The notes under the pieces were generated by a model that saw only the letters and a list, made by a program, of their open reading frames with translations, ran no database searches and had not been told where the DNA came from. Below, one piece after another: positions 26,689-39,794 of a stretch of 64,000 nucleotides of DNA. Each line of letters starts with the position of its first letter. Position 1 is the first letter of the stretch. A program made the position numbers and the translations under genes. This stretch comes from Massilia frigida (GTDB lineage: Bacteria > Pseudomonadota > Gammaproteobacteria > Burkholderiales > Burkholderiaceae_D), in the NCBI RefSeq assembly GCF_011682175.1, contig NZ_WHJG01000007.1:186001-250000 (forward strand). Reading direction: 5' to 3'.

Positions 26689-27930
26689 TTATGAGGACAC
26701 GATTTTCGCGCGTTCCAGCATAGCGTGCAGCAACACATTGCAACCGGCTTCAAGGTGGTCGGACTTGGCATCCTCGATTTCGTTGTGGCTGATGCCATCC
26801 TTGCAGGGCACGAAAATCATCCCGGCGGGCGCCAGGCGGGCGGCGTAGATGGCGTCGTGGCCGGCGCCGGACACCACATCCATCGTGGAGTATCCGAGTT
26901 TCGCAGTCGCTTCGCGCACCGCGCCCACGCAGTCCGGATGGAACGGACAAGGCGGATAGTACGACACGCGCTCGATCGAAATGGCCAGCCCGGAGTCGCT
27001 GCGGGTCTTGTCGATAAAGGCCAGCATCTCTTCATGCATGGTATTGAGCAGTTCATCGTTCACGTTGCGCAGGTCGATGCTGAATTTGACCTCGCCGGGA
27101 ATGACGTTGCGGCTGTTGGGGAATACCTGCACCATGCCGACCGTGCCACGGCCATACGGCGGATAGCGGTTCGCGATCTTCACCACCTCCTGCATGATGT
27201 AGGTGGAGACCTGCATCGCATCCTTGCGCAAGCCCATGGGCGTAGGGCCGGCGTGCGCCTCCATGCCGGTGACCACGCAGTCGTACCACGACAGGCCCAT
27301 CACCGCCGGCACCACGCCGATTACCTTGTCGGCGTCTTCCAGCACCGGGCCTTGTTCGATATGCGTTTCGAAGTAAGCGCCGATGGGGTGCTGGCCCGGG
27401 ACCTGCTCGCCCATGTAGCCGATGCGCGCCAGTTCGTCCTTGACGCTTTTGCCTTCGGTGTCCTTGGCCGCGTAGGCCGTCTCCAGGCTGAAGGCGCCGC
27501 AAAAGACGCCGGAGCCCATCATCACGGGCACGAAGCGCGAGCCTTCCTCGTTGGTCCAGAAGGCCACTTCGACCGGCGCTTCGGTAGCGATGCCCTGGTC
27601 ATTGAGGGTACGCACGACTTCCAGGCCGGCCAGCACGCCATAGTTGCCATCGAACTTGCCGCCGGTCGGCTGCGTGTCGATATGGCTGCCGGTCATGATC
27701 GGCGGCAGTGATGGATTGCGGCCTTCGCGGCGCATGAAGACATTGCCGATCTGGTCGATCGTGATCGACATGCCGGCTTCCTTCGCCCAGCCGACGACAA
27801 GGTCGCGGCCTTGCTTGTCGAGGTCCGTGAGAGCGAGGCGTTTGACGCCGCCTTTTGGCGTGGCGCCGATTTTGGCCAGTTCCATCAGCGACGCCCACAG
27901 GCGCTCGCCGTTAATGCGCAGATCGTTCAT
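26689..27930 (-). CDS. Zn-dependent amidohydrolase, hydantoinase/carbamoylase family (beta-ureidopropionase role)
   Basis: 413 residues; start at 27930 with GGAG six bases upstream. Metal and catalytic motifs: TGSHIDTQPTGGKFDGNYG, WTNEEGSRF, ETHIEQGPVLE, MEAHAGPTPMGLRKDAM and SGAGHDAIYAA, which define the carbamoylase branch of M20. In this context (dihydropyrimidinase immediately downstream in the sequence, upstream in the operon) it would hydrolyse N-carbamoyl-beta-alanine and N-carbamoyl-beta-aminoisobutyrate to the beta-amino acid, CO2 and ammonia, the third step of reductive pyrimidine breakdown. Distinct from the allantoate hydrolase at 23519-25264. Confidence 0.88.
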   Translation of the reverse strand: MNDLRINGERLWASLMELAKIGATPKGGVKRLALTDLDKQGRDLVVGWAKEAGMSITIDQIGNVFMRREGRNPSLPPIMTGSHIDTQPTGGKFDGNYGVLAGLEVVRTLNDQGIATEAPVEVAFWTNEEGSRFVPVMMGSGVFCGAFSLETAYAAKDTEGKSVKDELARIGYMGEQVPGQHPIGAYFETHIEQGPVLEDADKVIGVVPAVMGLSWYDCVVTGMEAHAGPTPMGLRKDAMQVSTYIMQEVVKIANRYPPYGRGTVGMVQVFPNSRNVIPGEVKFSIDLRNVNDELLNTMHEEMLAFIDKTRSDSGLAISIERVSYYPPCPFHPDCVGAVREATAKLGYSTMDVVSGAGHDAIYAARLAPAGMIFVPCKDGISHNEIEDAKSDHLEAGCNVLLHAMLERAKIVSS

Positions 27931-27950
27931 TGATCACTCCAAAATTCCAT

Positions 27951-27974
27951 CGTCGTTCCCGCGAAGGCGGGAAC
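27951..27974. repeat. REP-like hairpin
   Basis: CGTC followed by GTTCCCGCGAAGGCGGGAAC (27955-27974), then a truncated CCCAGGTT arm, between the dihydropyrimidinase stop and the amidohydrolase start. Within the transcript it could tune expression of the downstream gene. Confidence 0.75.
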
Positions 27975-28013
27975 CCAGGTTTTCGTGCCAGCCACCGAGA
28001 CAATCGGCGTTAT

Positions 28014-30918
<2,905 letters not shown>

Positions 30919-30954
30919 AGTGGTGTTCTCCTATTGATGACACGGGACGCTAGC

Positions 30955-30986
30955 ACCGTCGTTCCCGCGCAGGCGGGAACGACGGT
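30955..30986. repeat. Perfect REP-like hairpin at the preA stop codon
   Basis: A 14-base perfect stem, ACCGTCGTTCCCGC (30955-30968) with its complement at 30973-30986, and a four-base loop GCAG. Its last base belongs to the preA stop codon. It can act as a transcription attenuator or an mRNA 3' stabiliser between preA and the permease gene. Confidence 0.8.
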
Positions 30987-32263
30987 TAGCTGATGACTTC
31001 GGCCCTTGGATTGCGCGGATCCTGGGTCCAGTTCATATACGCCTTCCCAGTCGGTTGCGGCACCATCGTAATACACGCCTCCACCGGACAGGTAATCTCG
31101 CACAGATTACACCCAACGCACTCGGACTTGATCACTTCGTACGTGCGCACACCCGCCGCGTCGATCAGCTGCGCGATCGACTGGTGCGAGGTATCCTCGC
31201 ACGCCACGTAGCACTTGCCACACTTGATGCACTTGTCCTGATCGATCTGCGCGATCACCTGGTAGTTCATGTCCAGGTATTTCCAGTCCGTCGTATTCGG
31301 CACTGCCTTGCCCGAAAACTCGGCGATGGTCTTGTACCCCTTCTCGTCCATCCAGCGCGACAGGCCGTCCTTCATCTCCTCCACGATCCGGAACCCGTGC
31401 AGCATCGCCGCCGTGCACACCTGCACCGAGCCTGCGCCCAGCGCGATGAATTCGGCCGCGTCGCGCCAGTTTCCGATGCCGCCGATGCCCGAAATCGGCA
31501 ATCCGTGCGTCTCGGGATCGCGCGCGATCTCGGCCACCATGTTCAGCGCAATCGGCTTGACCGCCGCGCCGCAGTAGCCGCCGTGCGTACTGGCGTTGCC
31601 CACGATCGGCAGCGCCACCATGCGGTCCAGGTCCAGGTGCGTGATCGAATTGATCGTATTAATCAGCGATACCGCATCGGCCCCACCCGCCTTGGCCGCA
31701 CGCGCCGGCTTGCGCACGTCGGTGATATTCGGCGTGAGCTTGACGATCACCGGCAGCTTCGAGTGCTTCTTGCACCAGCGCGTCACCATCTCCACATACT
31801 CCGGAACCTGCCCCACCGCCGCCCCCATGCCGCGCTCCGGCATGCCGTGCGGGCAGCCGAAATTGAGCTCGATGCCATCCGCGCCGGTCGCTTCGACCTT
31901 GGGCAGAATCTCGGCCCACAGCGCTTCCTCGCACGGCAGCATCAGCGACACGATCATCGCGCGGTCCGGCCAGTCCTTCTTCACCTGCGTGATCTCGCGC
32001 AGGTTGATCTCCAGCGAGCGGTCGGTAATGAGTTCGATGTTATTGAAGCCGATCACCTCGCGGTTCTTGCCGTACAAGGCGGAGTAGCGCGACGACACGT
32101 TCACCGCAGCCGGGTCTTCGCCGAGCGTCTTCCAGACCACCCCGCCCCAACCGGCCTCGAAGGCGCGCACCACGTTGTAAGCCTTGTCGGTCGGTGGCGC
32201 CGAGGCCAGCCAGAACGGATTGGGGGACTTGATGCCGCAAAATTCGATGCTCAGGTCAGCCAT
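30986..32263 (-). CDS. preA: NAD-dependent dihydropyrimidine dehydrogenase subunit PreA
   Basis: 425 residues; ATG at 32263 with GGAGG six bases upstream, rejecting an upstream in-frame start inside preT. FMN-binding TIM barrel (FGCPHGMPERGMGAAVGQ, NTINSITHLDLDRM, SGIGGIGNWRDAAEF) and a C-terminal ferredoxin-like domain with two 4Fe-4S motifs: CIKCGKCYVACED and CVGCNLCEITCPVEAC. With PreT it reduces uracil and thymine to the dihydro forms. Overlaps preT by 8 bases, so translation is coupled. Confidence 0.95.
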   Translation of the reverse strand: MADLSIEFCGIKSPNPFWLASAPPTDKAYNVVRAFEAGWGGVVWKTLGEDPAAVNVSSRYSALYGKNREVIGFNNIELITDRSLEINLREITQVKKDWPDRAMIVSLMLPCEEALWAEILPKVEATGADGIELNFGCPHGMPERGMGAAVGQVPEYVEMVTRWCKKHSKLPVIVKLTPNITDVRKPARAAKAGGADAVSLINTINSITHLDLDRMVALPIVGNASTHGGYCGAAVKPIALNMVAEIARDPETHGLPISGIGGIGNWRDAAEFIALGAGSVQVCTAAMLHGFRIVEEMKDGLSRWMDEKGYKTIAEFSGKAVPNTTDWKYLDMNYQVIAQIDQDKCIKCGKCYVACEDTSHQSIAQLIDAAGVRTYEVIKSECVGCNLCEITCPVEACITMVPQPTGKAYMNWTQDPRNPRAEVIS

Positions 32264-33629
32264 GGGAAGCCTCCACCTTGAATTGGATGTCATTGTGAAT
32301 GGCCATCGCCGCCAGCTTGCCATGCTGGACCGCCTGAACCGTCAAATCCTGCCCGGGCGCGATGCAATCGCCGCCCGCATAAATGCCCGTCAGGGCCGTG
32401 CGGAACTGCGCATCGACGTGAATCTTGTCGCCTTCGCGCGTAATCTGCTGCGCCATCTCGTCCGACAAACCCACCGGGTCGATGCTCTGGCCGATGGCCT
32501 TGAACACGGCTTCGGCGGAGATCTCGATGAAGGCGCCAGTGCCGACCAGGCGGCCATCGTCGAGGCGCGTCTCTTCAAAGCGCATTCCGCGCACGCGGCC
32601 CACCTCGTCGAGCAGCACTTCCAGCGGCGCCGCCCAGGTGCGGATGCGCACCATATTGGCCTTGGCGATATCCTGTTCGTGGTGCGTGGCGGTCATCGAC
32701 TCGAAGCCGCGGCGGTACACCAGCGTCACGTCTTGCGCGCCAAGGCGCTTGAGCTGCACCGCCATGTCGATCGCCGTGTTGCCGGCGCCGATGACGATGG
32801 CGCGCGCGGGCACCGGCAGCGCCGCCAGGTCGCTCGCCTGGCGCAGGTCGGCGATGTAGTCGACCGCCGCCATCAGGCCAGGCGCGTTCTCACCCGTCAA
32901 ACCAAGCTGGCGGCTGGCGTTCAGGCCCAGGCCCAGGAACACGGCATCGTACTGGGCGTGCAGTTCGTGCAGTTGCAGGTTCACCCCCAGGGTGCGGCCG
33001 TGCTGGACTTCGATGCCGCCGATACCGAGCAAGAACTCGACCTCGCGCTGGGCGAAGTCGCCGGTCAGCTTGTACTTGGCGATGCCGTATTCATTCAGGC
33101 CGCCGGATTTTTCGCGCGCCTCGTAGATGACGACGTCGTTGCCCAGCATGGCGAGGCGGTGCGCACACGACAGCCCGGCGGGACCCGCGCCGACCACCGC
33201 GATCTTCTTTCCGGTGCGTTCGGCGCGCTGGAAGGGATAGGACTTGAAGGAGGCGTGATCGAGCGCGTGCCGCTGCAGCAAGCCGATTTTGACCGGCTGG
33301 CCTTCCTCGTCGTGATTGCGCACGCAGGCGTCTTCGCACAGGATCTCGGTGGGACACACGCGGGCGCAGCTGCCGCCCAGGATGTTCTGCTTGAGGATGC
33401 CCGCCGCCGCACCGTTGATGTTCTTGTCATGGATATTGCGGATAAAACTGGCCACGTCGATCTCGGATGGACAGATGCGGGTACACGGCGCGTCGTAGCA
33501 GTACAGACAACGCGCGCTTTCGATGGCGGCCTGGCGCTCGGTCAGCGCCGGCGCGAGATCGGTGAACTGTTCGGCCAGTGCGCTGCTGGAGCCGGCCGCA
33601 TGCGGCAGGTGTTTGAGAGATTCGATCAT
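32256..33629 (-). CDS. preT: NAD-dependent dihydropyrimidine dehydrogenase subunit PreT
   Basis: 457 residues from the ATG at 33629, with AGGGA six bases upstream; a GTG ten codons earlier is weaker. N-terminal iron-sulfur region with CLYCYDAPCTRICP and CARVCPTEILCEDAC, then an FAD motif (AVVGAGPAGLSCAHRLA) and an NAD(P)-binding motif (IVIGAGNTAIDMA). This flavoprotein transfers electrons from NADH to PreA. First of a minus-strand run preT-preA-permease-hydA-amidohydrolase. Confidence 0.95.
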   Translation of the reverse strand: MIESLKHLPHAAGSSSALAEQFTDLAPALTERQAAIESARCLYCYDAPCTRICPSEIDVASFIRNIHDKNINGAAAGILKQNILGGSCARVCPTEILCEDACVRNHDEEGQPVKIGLLQRHALDHASFKSYPFQRAERTGKKIAVVGAGPAGLSCAHRLAMLGNDVVIYEAREKSGGLNEYGIAKYKLTGDFAQREVEFLLGIGGIEVQHGRTLGVNLQLHELHAQYDAVFLGLGLNASRQLGLTGENAPGLMAAVDYIADLRQASDLAALPVPARAIVIGAGNTAIDMAVQLKRLGAQDVTLVYRRGFESMTATHHEQDIAKANMVRIRTWAAPLEVLLDEVGRVRGMRFEETRLDDGRLVGTGAFIEISAEAVFKAIGQSIDPVGLSDEMAQQITREGDKIHVDAQFRTALTGIYAGGDCIAPGQDLTVQAVQHGKLAAMAIHNDIQFKVEASHG

Positions 33630-33693
33630 TTTACATCCCTGTTTTTGTAATAAGTTCACCCACTTTGCGGAGGGTTCGACGCTAACCTCATAG

Positions 33694-33720
33694 CCGTCGC
33701 CCCCGCGCAGGCGGGAACGG
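33694..33720. repeat. Degenerate REP-like hairpin
   Basis: CCGTCGCCCCCGC followed by GCAG and GCGGGAACGG: the family hairpin with T-to-C changes in the left arm. It lies in the 132-base gap between mmsA and preT. Confidence 0.7.
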
Positions 33721-33761
33721 TTTATCGGCTAACCGTACGCATCACCCGCTTACAGGGGCGT

Positions 33762-35276
33762 CTACTTCATCTGTGGAAAAGCAAATTCCACGCCAGCACT
33801 CGCCGTGTTCGGCCAGCGCTGCATCACCGCCTTGTGCCGCGTATAAAAGCGCACGCCTTCCGGTCCATACGCATGATGGTCGCCGAACATGCTGCGCTTC
33901 CATCCACCGAAACTGTTGAACGCCATTGGCACTGGCAGCGGCACGTTCACCCCCACCATCCCCACCTGAATCTGGCGCACGAACTCGCGCGCCGTGCCGC
34001 CGTCGCGCGTGTAGATCGCCACGCCGTTGCCGTACTCGTTAGCGTTGATCAGGTTGACCGCCGTGGCCACGTCCGGCGCGCGCAGCACGCACAGCACCGG
34101 CCCGAAAATCTCTTCCTTATAGATCGACATATCGGGCGTCACGTGATCGAACAGCGTGCCGCCCACGAAAAAGCCGTTCTCGCGTTCCGCCACCTTGCAG
34201 TTGCGCCCATCGACCACCAGCGTCGCGCCCTGCTCCACGCCCTCGCCGATCAAACGCTCGATGCGCTCCTTGGCCGCCGCACTGACGACCGGCCCCATTT
34301 CGGCATCGGAGGCCATGCCATCGCGGATCTTGAGCGCGGCGGTACGTTTGCCCAATTCGCCAATCAGCTTGTCGCCGGCATCACCCACCGCCACCACAAC
34401 CGAAATGGCCATGCAGCGCTCGCCGGCCGAACCGAAAGCGGCGCCGATCAGGGCGTCGGTGGCCATGTCCATGTCGGCGTCGGGCATGACCACCATATGG
34501 TTCTTGGCCCCGCCCAGCGCCTGCACCCGCTTGCCGGCTGCGCTGCCGCGCGCGTAGATATATTCGGCGATCGGGGTCGAGCCGACGAAGCTGATCGCCT
34601 GCACATCGCGGTGATCGAGCAGCGCGTCGACCGTGACCTTGTCGCCCTGGACCACGTTGAACACGCCGTCCGGCAGGCCCGCTTCCTGGAGCAGCCGCGC
34701 ATGCAGCAGCGAGGCCGACGGATCGCGCTCGGACGGTTTGAGCACAAAGGTATTGCCGCAGGCGATCGCCACCGGGAACATCCACATCGGCACCATCACC
34801 GGGAAGTTAAACGGCGTGATGCCCGCCACCACGCCAAGCGCCTGGCGCATCGACCAGGCATCGATGCCGCGCGAAATCTGGTCGGTGAATTCGCCCTTGA
34901 GCAGTTGCGGAATACCGACCGCGAATTCCACCATCTCGATACCACGCGCCACTTCGCCCTGGGCGTCCGAGAACGTCTTGCCATGTTCGCGCGTGAGCAT
35001 GGCCGCGAATTCGTCGGTATGCGCCTGGCACAGTTGCAGGTACTTGAACAGGACCCGCGCGCGCGTCAGCGCCGGCGTGGCGGACCATGACGGAAACGCC
35101 GCAGCGGCCGCAGCGACGGCGGCGTCCACATCATCCGACGTGCCCAGCGCGACCCGCGCGCATGGCTCGCCCATGGCAGGGTTGAAGACATCGGCATAGC
35201 GGCCGCTCGCCGTATCGACCTTGCTGCCGTTGATGAAGTGGGCGATTGTGTCCAACTTTGTATCGAGATTGCTCAT
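33762..35276 (-). CDS. mmsA: CoA-acylating methylmalonate-semialdehyde dehydrogenase
   Basis: 504 residues of the ALDH fold with the MmsA-type features: [42 protein letters not shown] and catalytic Cys288 in [10 protein letters not shown], where the sequence GERCM is typical of the CoA-acylating subfamily. It converts malonate semialdehyde to acetyl-CoA and methylmalonate semialdehyde to propionyl-CoA. Encoded four bases after the omega-aminotransferase, which supplies these semialdehydes from beta-alanine and beta-aminoisobutyrate. Confidence 0.93.
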   Translation of the reverse strand: MSNLDTKLDTIAHFINGSKVDTASGRYADVFNPAMGEPCARVALGTSDDVDAAVAAAAAAFPSWSATPALTRARVLFKYLQLCQAHTDEFAAMLTREHGKTFSDAQGEVARGIEMVEFAVGIPQLLKGEFTDQISRGIDAWSMRQALGVVAGITPFNFPVMVPMWMFPVAIACGNTFVLKPSERDPSASLLHARLLQEAGLPDGVFNVVQGDKVTVDALLDHRDVQAISFVGSTPIAEYIYARGSAAGKRVQALGGAKNHMVVMPDADMDMATDALIGAAFGSAGERCMAISVVVAVGDAGDKLIGELGKRTAALKIRDGMASDAEMGPVVSAAAKERIERLIGEGVEQGATLVVDGRNCKVAERENGFFVGGTLFDHVTPDMSIYKEEIFGPVLCVLRAPDVATAVNLINANEYGNGVAIYTRDGGTAREFVRQIQVGMVGVNVPLPVPMAFNSFGGWKRSMFGDHHAYGPEGVRFYTRHKAVMQRWPNTASAGVEFAFPQMK

Positions 35277-35280
35277 GGCG

Positions 35281-36597
35281 TCAGTCCAGGTTTTTGAGGA
35301 TGGTAGCGAGCTTGCCGAACAACTCGTCGATGTGCTTCTTTTCGAGTACCAGCGGTGGCGACAGGGCGATGATGTCGCCCGTCGTGCGAATCAGGACGCC
35401 ATCGGCAAACGCCTTCTTGAAGGCGCTGAACGCGCGCGCGCCAGGCTTGCCATCGATGGCGGCAAGCTCGATGCCGGCCACCAGCCCGATCGTGCGGATA
35501 TCGATCACGTGCGGCAGCCCCTTGAGCGAATGCACCGCGTCGGTCCAGTATTCCTGCACGGCCTTGGCGTTGTCGAGGATTTTCTGTTCCTCGAACACTT
35601 CCAGCGTGGCCAGGGCGGCGGCGCAGGCGAGCGGATGGCCCGAATAGGTGTAGCCGTGGAACAGCTCAATGCCGGCCGGGCCATCCATGAAGGCATCATG
35701 GATATGCTGTTTGGTGAAGACGGCGCCCATCGGCACCATGCCGTTGGTGAGGCCCTTGGCGCAAGTGACCATGTCCGGCTCGACGCCGAAATAATCGTAC
35801 GCGAACGGCGTGGTCAGGCGCCCGAAGCCGGTGATGACTTCATCGAAAATGAGCAGGATGCCGTGCTTGGTGCACAGTTCGCGCAGGCGCTTCAGATATC
35901 CTTTTGGCGGAATCAGCACGCCGGTGGACCCGGCCACCGGTTCGACGATGACGGCGGCGATGGTCGACGCATCATGCAGCGCGACGATGCGTTCCAGTTC
36001 ATCGGCCAGGTTGGCGCCGTGTTCGGGCTCGCCGCGCGAGTAGGCGTTCTTTTCCAGGTTGTGCGTGTGCGGCAAATGGTCGACACCCGGCAGCAGCGGC
36101 CCGAAGGTGCGCCGGTTGCCGCCGATGCCGCCGACCGAAATGCCGCCGAAACCGACACCGTGATAACCGCGTTCGCGCCCGATCAGGCGCGTGCGCCCCG
36201 CTTCGCCGCGCGCGCGGTGGTAAGCCAGCGCCATCTTCAGCGCCGTGTCCACCGCTTCCGAACCGGAGTTGGTATAGAACACGTGGCCGAAACGGCGCCC
36301 GGTGTAGTCCATCAGCTTTTCAGCGAGGTCGAACGCGGCCGGGTGGCCCATCTGGAAGGTGGGTGCGAAGTCGAGCTGGCCGACCATCTCACGCACGGCG
36401 GCGACGATCTTCGGCTGCGCATGCCCGCACGGCACGCACCACAGGCCGGCGGTGCCGTCGAGCACGCTATTGCCGTCGACATCCTTGTAGTACATCCCCT
36501 CGGCCGACACCAGCAGGCGCGGGTTGGCCTTGAAGTCGCGGTTATTCGTAAATGGCATCCAAAACGACGACATCGATTCTGGTCTGGACTCGTTCAT
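35281..36597 (-). CDS. Omega-aminotransferase (beta-alanine:pyruvate transaminase-like)
   Basis: 438 residues, class III fold-type I PLP enzyme. Start at 36597 with GGAG six bases upstream, in place of a TTG four codons earlier. PLP site: Asp252 in [11 protein letters not shown] and Lys281 in [13 protein letters not shown]; substrate-side motifs [16 protein letters not shown] and [13 protein letters not shown] match beta-alanine--pyruvate transaminases. With mmsA downstream it completes uracil and thymine catabolism to central metabolites. Divergent from a MocR-type regulator. Confidence 0.92.
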   Translation of the reverse strand: MNESRPESMSSFWMPFTNNRDFKANPRLLVSAEGMYYKDVDGNSVLDGTAGLWCVPCGHAQPKIVAAVREMVGQLDFAPTFQMGHPAAFDLAEKLMDYTGRRFGHVFYTNSGSEAVDTALKMALAYHRARGEAGRTRLIGRERGYHGVGFGGISVGGIGGNRRTFGPLLPGVDHLPHTHNLEKNAYSRGEPEHGANLADELERIVALHDASTIAAVIVEPVAGSTGVLIPPKGYLKRLRELCTKHGILLIFDEVITGFGRLTTPFAYDYFGVEPDMVTCAKGLTNGMVPMGAVFTKQHIHDAFMDGPAGIELFHGYTYSGHPLACAAALATLEVFEEQKILDNAKAVQEYWTDAVHSLKGLPHVIDIRTIGLVAGIELAAIDGKPGARAFSAFKKAFADGVLIRTTGDIIALSPPLVLEKKHIDELFGKLATILKNLD

Positions 36598-36769
36598 GCG
36601 ACTCTCCAAGAATTTTTACAAGCAAAAAAATTATTTACCAGTTGGCAAAATGATGATGCAATAATAGTCAGCAGATCAACTATGGCACATATACACAAAT
36701 CGCAAAACCCGCCAACCGTATCGGTGGCGCAAACAATACAGTTCGCGGCAATGCAACAAAGGAATGTGG
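36598..36769. promoter_or_regulatory. AT-rich divergent promoter region (aminotransferase / MocR regulator)
   Basis: The 172-base gap is far richer in A+T than its flanks, especially 36610-36690 (AAAAAAATTATTTACC, ATGATGATGCAATAATAG). It must hold the promoters for both divergent genes and is the expected target of the MocR protein. I see no clear sigma70 pair or unambiguous direct repeat, so no operator is assigned. Confidence 0.45.
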
Positions 36770-38236
36770 ATGGATGACAGCGACGTTTTGCATGAGGAAG
36801 TGCCTCCTGGCAATTGCGGAGATGGCTGGCCGGTGCTGGCGATCGAGCGCAGCAAGCGCGGCGGGCTGGTCGACCAGATCGTTGCGGCCATCACGCAGAT
36901 GGTAAACCGGCGCGAACTGCGCGTGGGGACCAAGATGCCCTCGGTTCGACGCTTCGCAAAGTGTAATGGGGTGAGCACCTTCACGGTGGTGGAGTCGTAC
37001 GACCGCCTGCTCACGCTCGGCCTGTTAAGTTCACGCCGCGGTTCGGGCTTTTTCGTCGCCCGCAGCGAGGCGGCCAGCGCGCCGCAGCAACTGGCGCTGC
37101 AAGCGACGCCCGCCGCCATCGACGCCCTCACCCCCGACCTGTATTCCGGCGTGTCGGACGCGCTGCCGGTCGGTGCGGGCTGGCTGCCGCCCGAATGGTA
37201 TGGCGACGACACGGTGCTCGACGCGGTGCGCCACGCGATGAAAATTCCGGCCAGCCGCCTGCGCGGCTACGGCCATCCGCTCGGCTTTCCCACGCTGCGC
37301 CAGCACATGGCCGCCACGCTCGCCGACGATCTGTTCGCGGCCAGCCCGGACCAGGTTTTGCTCACCCACGGCGCCACCCACGCCTTCGACCTGATCCTGC
37401 GCACCTTGACCAAGCCGGGCGACACGGTGTTTGTCGAAGACCCGGGCTACAGCAACCTGCTCTCGCTGATCCGCCATCACGGCTGCATCGCGGTCGGCAT
37501 TGCGCGCGGACCGGACGGACTCGATATGGAGGTCTTGACGGCGCAGGCGGCGGCGCTCCAGCCCAAGCTCATGTTCGTCAACACCGTGCTGCAAAATCCG
37601 CTCGGCACCTCGCTCACCCAGGCGCAGGCGCACCGGCTGCTGCTGGCCGCAGAGCAGTTCGACTTCTGGCTGGTGGAAGACGACATCTACCGCGAACTGG
37701 CCGCCGGCGGCGACGCCTCGCTGGCCGCCATGGACGGCTTGCGGCGCGTGATCCGGGTCGGCAGTTTTTCCAAGACCCTCTCGCCGGTGCTGCGGGTTGG
37801 CTCGATCTGCGCATCGAATTCGCTCATTCCCGAACTGCTGCGCGTGAAAATGCTGACCGGGCTGACCACCTCCGAGATCAACGAGCGCGCCGTGTACCAC
37901 GCCATCTCGGCGCGGCCCTACAAGCGCATGCTGGAACGCCTGACCGACCAATTGCAGTCGGGCCGCGAGCGCACCATCGAACGACTGCGCGAGGCGGGCA
38001 TGGAGCCGCTGGCCAAGCCGCGCGGCGGCATGTTCGTCAGCGCCGGCTGGCCGCAAGCGCCCACGCCGGAGTTCAACGGCAAGGTGATTGCCGACCGCGC
38101 GCTGCGCGCCGGCATCCTGCTCTCGCCGTACGAATTTTTCATGCTGCGCCCGTCCCCCAGCATCTGGTTCCGCTTCAACGTGGCGTATGCCGCCGATGCG
38201 CCCCAGCTGGTCCAGTTCCTGCAATCGCAATGCTGA
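36770..38236 (+). CDS. MocR/PdxR-family regulator (GntR wHTH fused to aminotransferase domain)
   Basis: 488 residues from the ATG at 36770 (AAAGGA spaced six bases; the ATG two codons upstream has the site abutting it). N-terminal GntR winged helix, about residues 20-95 (QIVAAITQMVNRRELRVGTKMPSVRRFAKCNGVSTFTVVESYDRL). C-terminal fold-type I aminotransferase domain with the PLP lysine, Lys335, in GSFSKTLSPVLRVG and NPLGTSLT. Such proteins use bound PLP, often as an aldimine with the effector amine, to switch on a divergent gene; here beta-alanine would be a logical effector. Ends overlapping the TetR-family gene region. Confidence 0.9.
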   Translation: MDDSDVLHEEVPPGNCGDGWPVLAIERSKRGGLVDQIVAAITQMVNRRELRVGTKMPSVRRFAKCNGVSTFTVVESYDRLLTLGLLSSRRGSGFFVARSEAASAPQQLALQATPAAIDALTPDLYSGVSDALPVGAGWLPPEWYGDDTVLDAVRHAMKIPASRLRGYGHPLGFPTLRQHMAATLADDLFAASPDQVLLTHGATHAFDLILRTLTKPGDTVFVEDPGYSNLLSLIRHHGCIAVGIARGPDGLDMEVLTAQAAALQPKLMFVNTVLQNPLGTSLTQAQAHRLLLAAEQFDFWLVEDDIYRELAAGGDASLAAMDGLRRVIRVGSFSKTLSPVLRVGSICASNSLIPELLRVKMLTGLTTSEINERAVYHAISARPYKRMLERLTDQLQSGRERTIERLREAGMEPLAKPRGGMFVSAGWPQAPTPEFNGKVIADRALRAGILLSPYEFFMLRPSPSIWFRFNVAYAADAPQLVQFLQSQC

Positions 38237-38244
38237 AAGTCACC

Positions 38245-38928
38245 ATGGCCGCCATCAAGACCGTCACCGCACCGCACAGCCCCGCCGTCAAGCGCCGCAT
38301 TCTCAATCGCGACAAGCTCGAAGCCGACATCACCGACGTTGCCGTGCGCGTGTTTGCCGAATGCGGCTACGAAGGCAGCTCGATCGCCACCATCGCCGAG
38401 CAGGCCGGCCTGTCGAAGCAGAACCTGATGTACTATTTTCCGACCAAGCAGGCGCTGTATGAACGCGTGCTCGATGGCGTGCTCGACGACTGGCTGGCGC
38501 GCATGGCCACCCTGGCCGACCCGGACCAGGAACCGCGCGACGTGCTGCGCGCCTACATCCAGGCCAAGCTGCGCTTTTCGCGCGAACAGCCGTGGGCCTC
38601 GCGCGTGTATGCGATGGAAGTGATCGGCGGCGCGCAGCTGTACGGGCAGCAGATCCAGAGCCGGGTGGTGCCGCTGCTGCGCAAGGATATCGAGGTGTTC
38701 GAACGCTGGATCGGCGACGGCCGCATCGGCCCGATCAACGCCACCCACCTGCTGTTCGCCATCTGGGCGATGACCCAGTCGTATGCCGATTTTTCGGCGC
38801 AGATGGCACTGGTGCTGAACCGCAAACAGCTCTCGCGCAAGGACTTCGACGATGCCGAGGCCATGATCACCCATATGGTGCTGTCGGCGGTGGCCATTGC
38901 GGACCCGCGTGCCGGCGTTCACGTATGA
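38245..38928 (+). CDS. rutR: TetR-family regulator, RutR-like
   Basis: 227 residues from the ATG at 38245; an ATG at 38230 overlaps the preceding stop and is an alternative. The N-terminal helix-turn-helix is FAECGYEGSSIATIAEQAGLSKQNLMYYFPTKQALYERVL, and the C-terminal domain closely follows RutR (SREQPWASRVYAMEVIGGA, HLLFAIWAMTQSYADFSAQ). RutR senses uracil/thymine and controls pyrimidine degradation and transport (family knowledge). Directly after the MocR gene, facing away from the pyrimidine operon, it probably co-controls that operon. Confidence 0.88.
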   Translation: MAAIKTVTAPHSPAVKRRILNRDKLEADITDVAVRVFAECGYEGSSIATIAEQAGLSKQNLMYYFPTKQALYERVLDGVLDDWLARMATLADPDQEPRDVLRAYIQAKLRFSREQPWASRVYAMEVIGGAQLYGQQIQSRVVPLLRKDIEVFERWIGDGRIGPINATHLLFAIWAMTQSYADFSAQMALVLNRKQLSRKDFDDAEAMITHMVLSAVAIADPRAGVHV

Positions 38929-38971
38929 TTGCTGCCCCGGACCAATCTCCTGAAAGCATAACGACACCACC

Positions 38972-39664
38972 ATGGATTCATATATTGAAGTAACCGGCCA
39001 GTCCTCGCTGGTCGAACAAGTGACCACGTACCGCGCCGACCTGTCGCTGTCGGTGCGCGCGGCGCAGGCCGACACCGCCATCAGCGAAGCCGGCGCGCTG
39101 CGCGACGATTGCATTCGCGTCCTCAAAAGCTCGGGCATAGCCCCCGACGAAATGAGCGAGGGCGGCAACGCCACCTGGCAACCGTGGTTCTGGAAGAAGA
39201 GCAAACCGGGGCAGGAACGCGCATTCAAGATTTTGATCGCATGTTCGGAAGCGAAGCGCCTGTACACCGCGCTCGACGCGCTGCAACCGATTTTCGAGCA
39301 TCAGCGCTACACCCTGAACGTGTCCATGCTCAAGCCGCAATTCGAAGCGTCCGACGCCGAGCGCGCGCAAGCCCACGCGGCGGCGCTTGCCGATGCGCGC
39401 GGCAAGGCGCAGCTCATCGCATCGGAATCCGGGGTCCGGCTGTCGTTCGTGTCGCAGGTCGAGGAGCTGGGCATGACGGTCGGTCGTTCCGGCACCTACG
39501 GCGATGAAGATTGGGGATACGCCACGCGCGGTGTCGGTGGCGGGCCGGATGGTGGCGACGAAGCTGCCTACGTCCAACTCGAAGGCGCGAAACGGATCAA
39601 CACAATACGCTATCGCGTGCGCTTCGGCATTGTTGCTGCCGAGACTGGCAAGCCCGCCAACTGA
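38972..39664 (+). CDS. SIMPL (DUF541)-domain protein
   Basis: A 230-residue protein without a clear signal peptide. The SIMPL-like core runs from the N-terminal IEVTGQSSLVEQVTTYRADLSLSVRA through SEAGALRDDCIRVLKSSGIAPDEM to the helix AHAAALADARGKAQLIASESGVRL, the pattern of this family (oligomeric cage-forming domain of unclear role). The C-terminus carries a Gly-rich loop (GYATRGVGGGPDGG). Follows the rutR-like gene by 43 bases on the same strand; no functional link is evident. Confidence 0.75.
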   Translation: MDSYIEVTGQSSLVEQVTTYRADLSLSVRAAQADTAISEAGALRDDCIRVLKSSGIAPDEMSEGGNATWQPWFWKKSKPGQERAFKILIACSEAKRLYTALDALQPIFEHQRYTLNVSMLKPQFEASDAERAQAHAAALADARGKAQLIASESGVRLSFVSQVEELGMTVGRSGTYGDEDWGYATRGVGGGPDGGDEAAYVQLEGAKRINTIRYRVRFGIVAAETGKPAN

Positions 39665-39794
39665 GGCGATCCCGTCAATCGCGCCGCCTTTGCGATGCCA
39701 CAGGGCGGCGTGGTAGCGCAGGTCTACCGTTACAAATGCAGACGACCAACCAGTCCCCTGGTTCCGACCGACGACCGCATTTGTGGAGGGCATC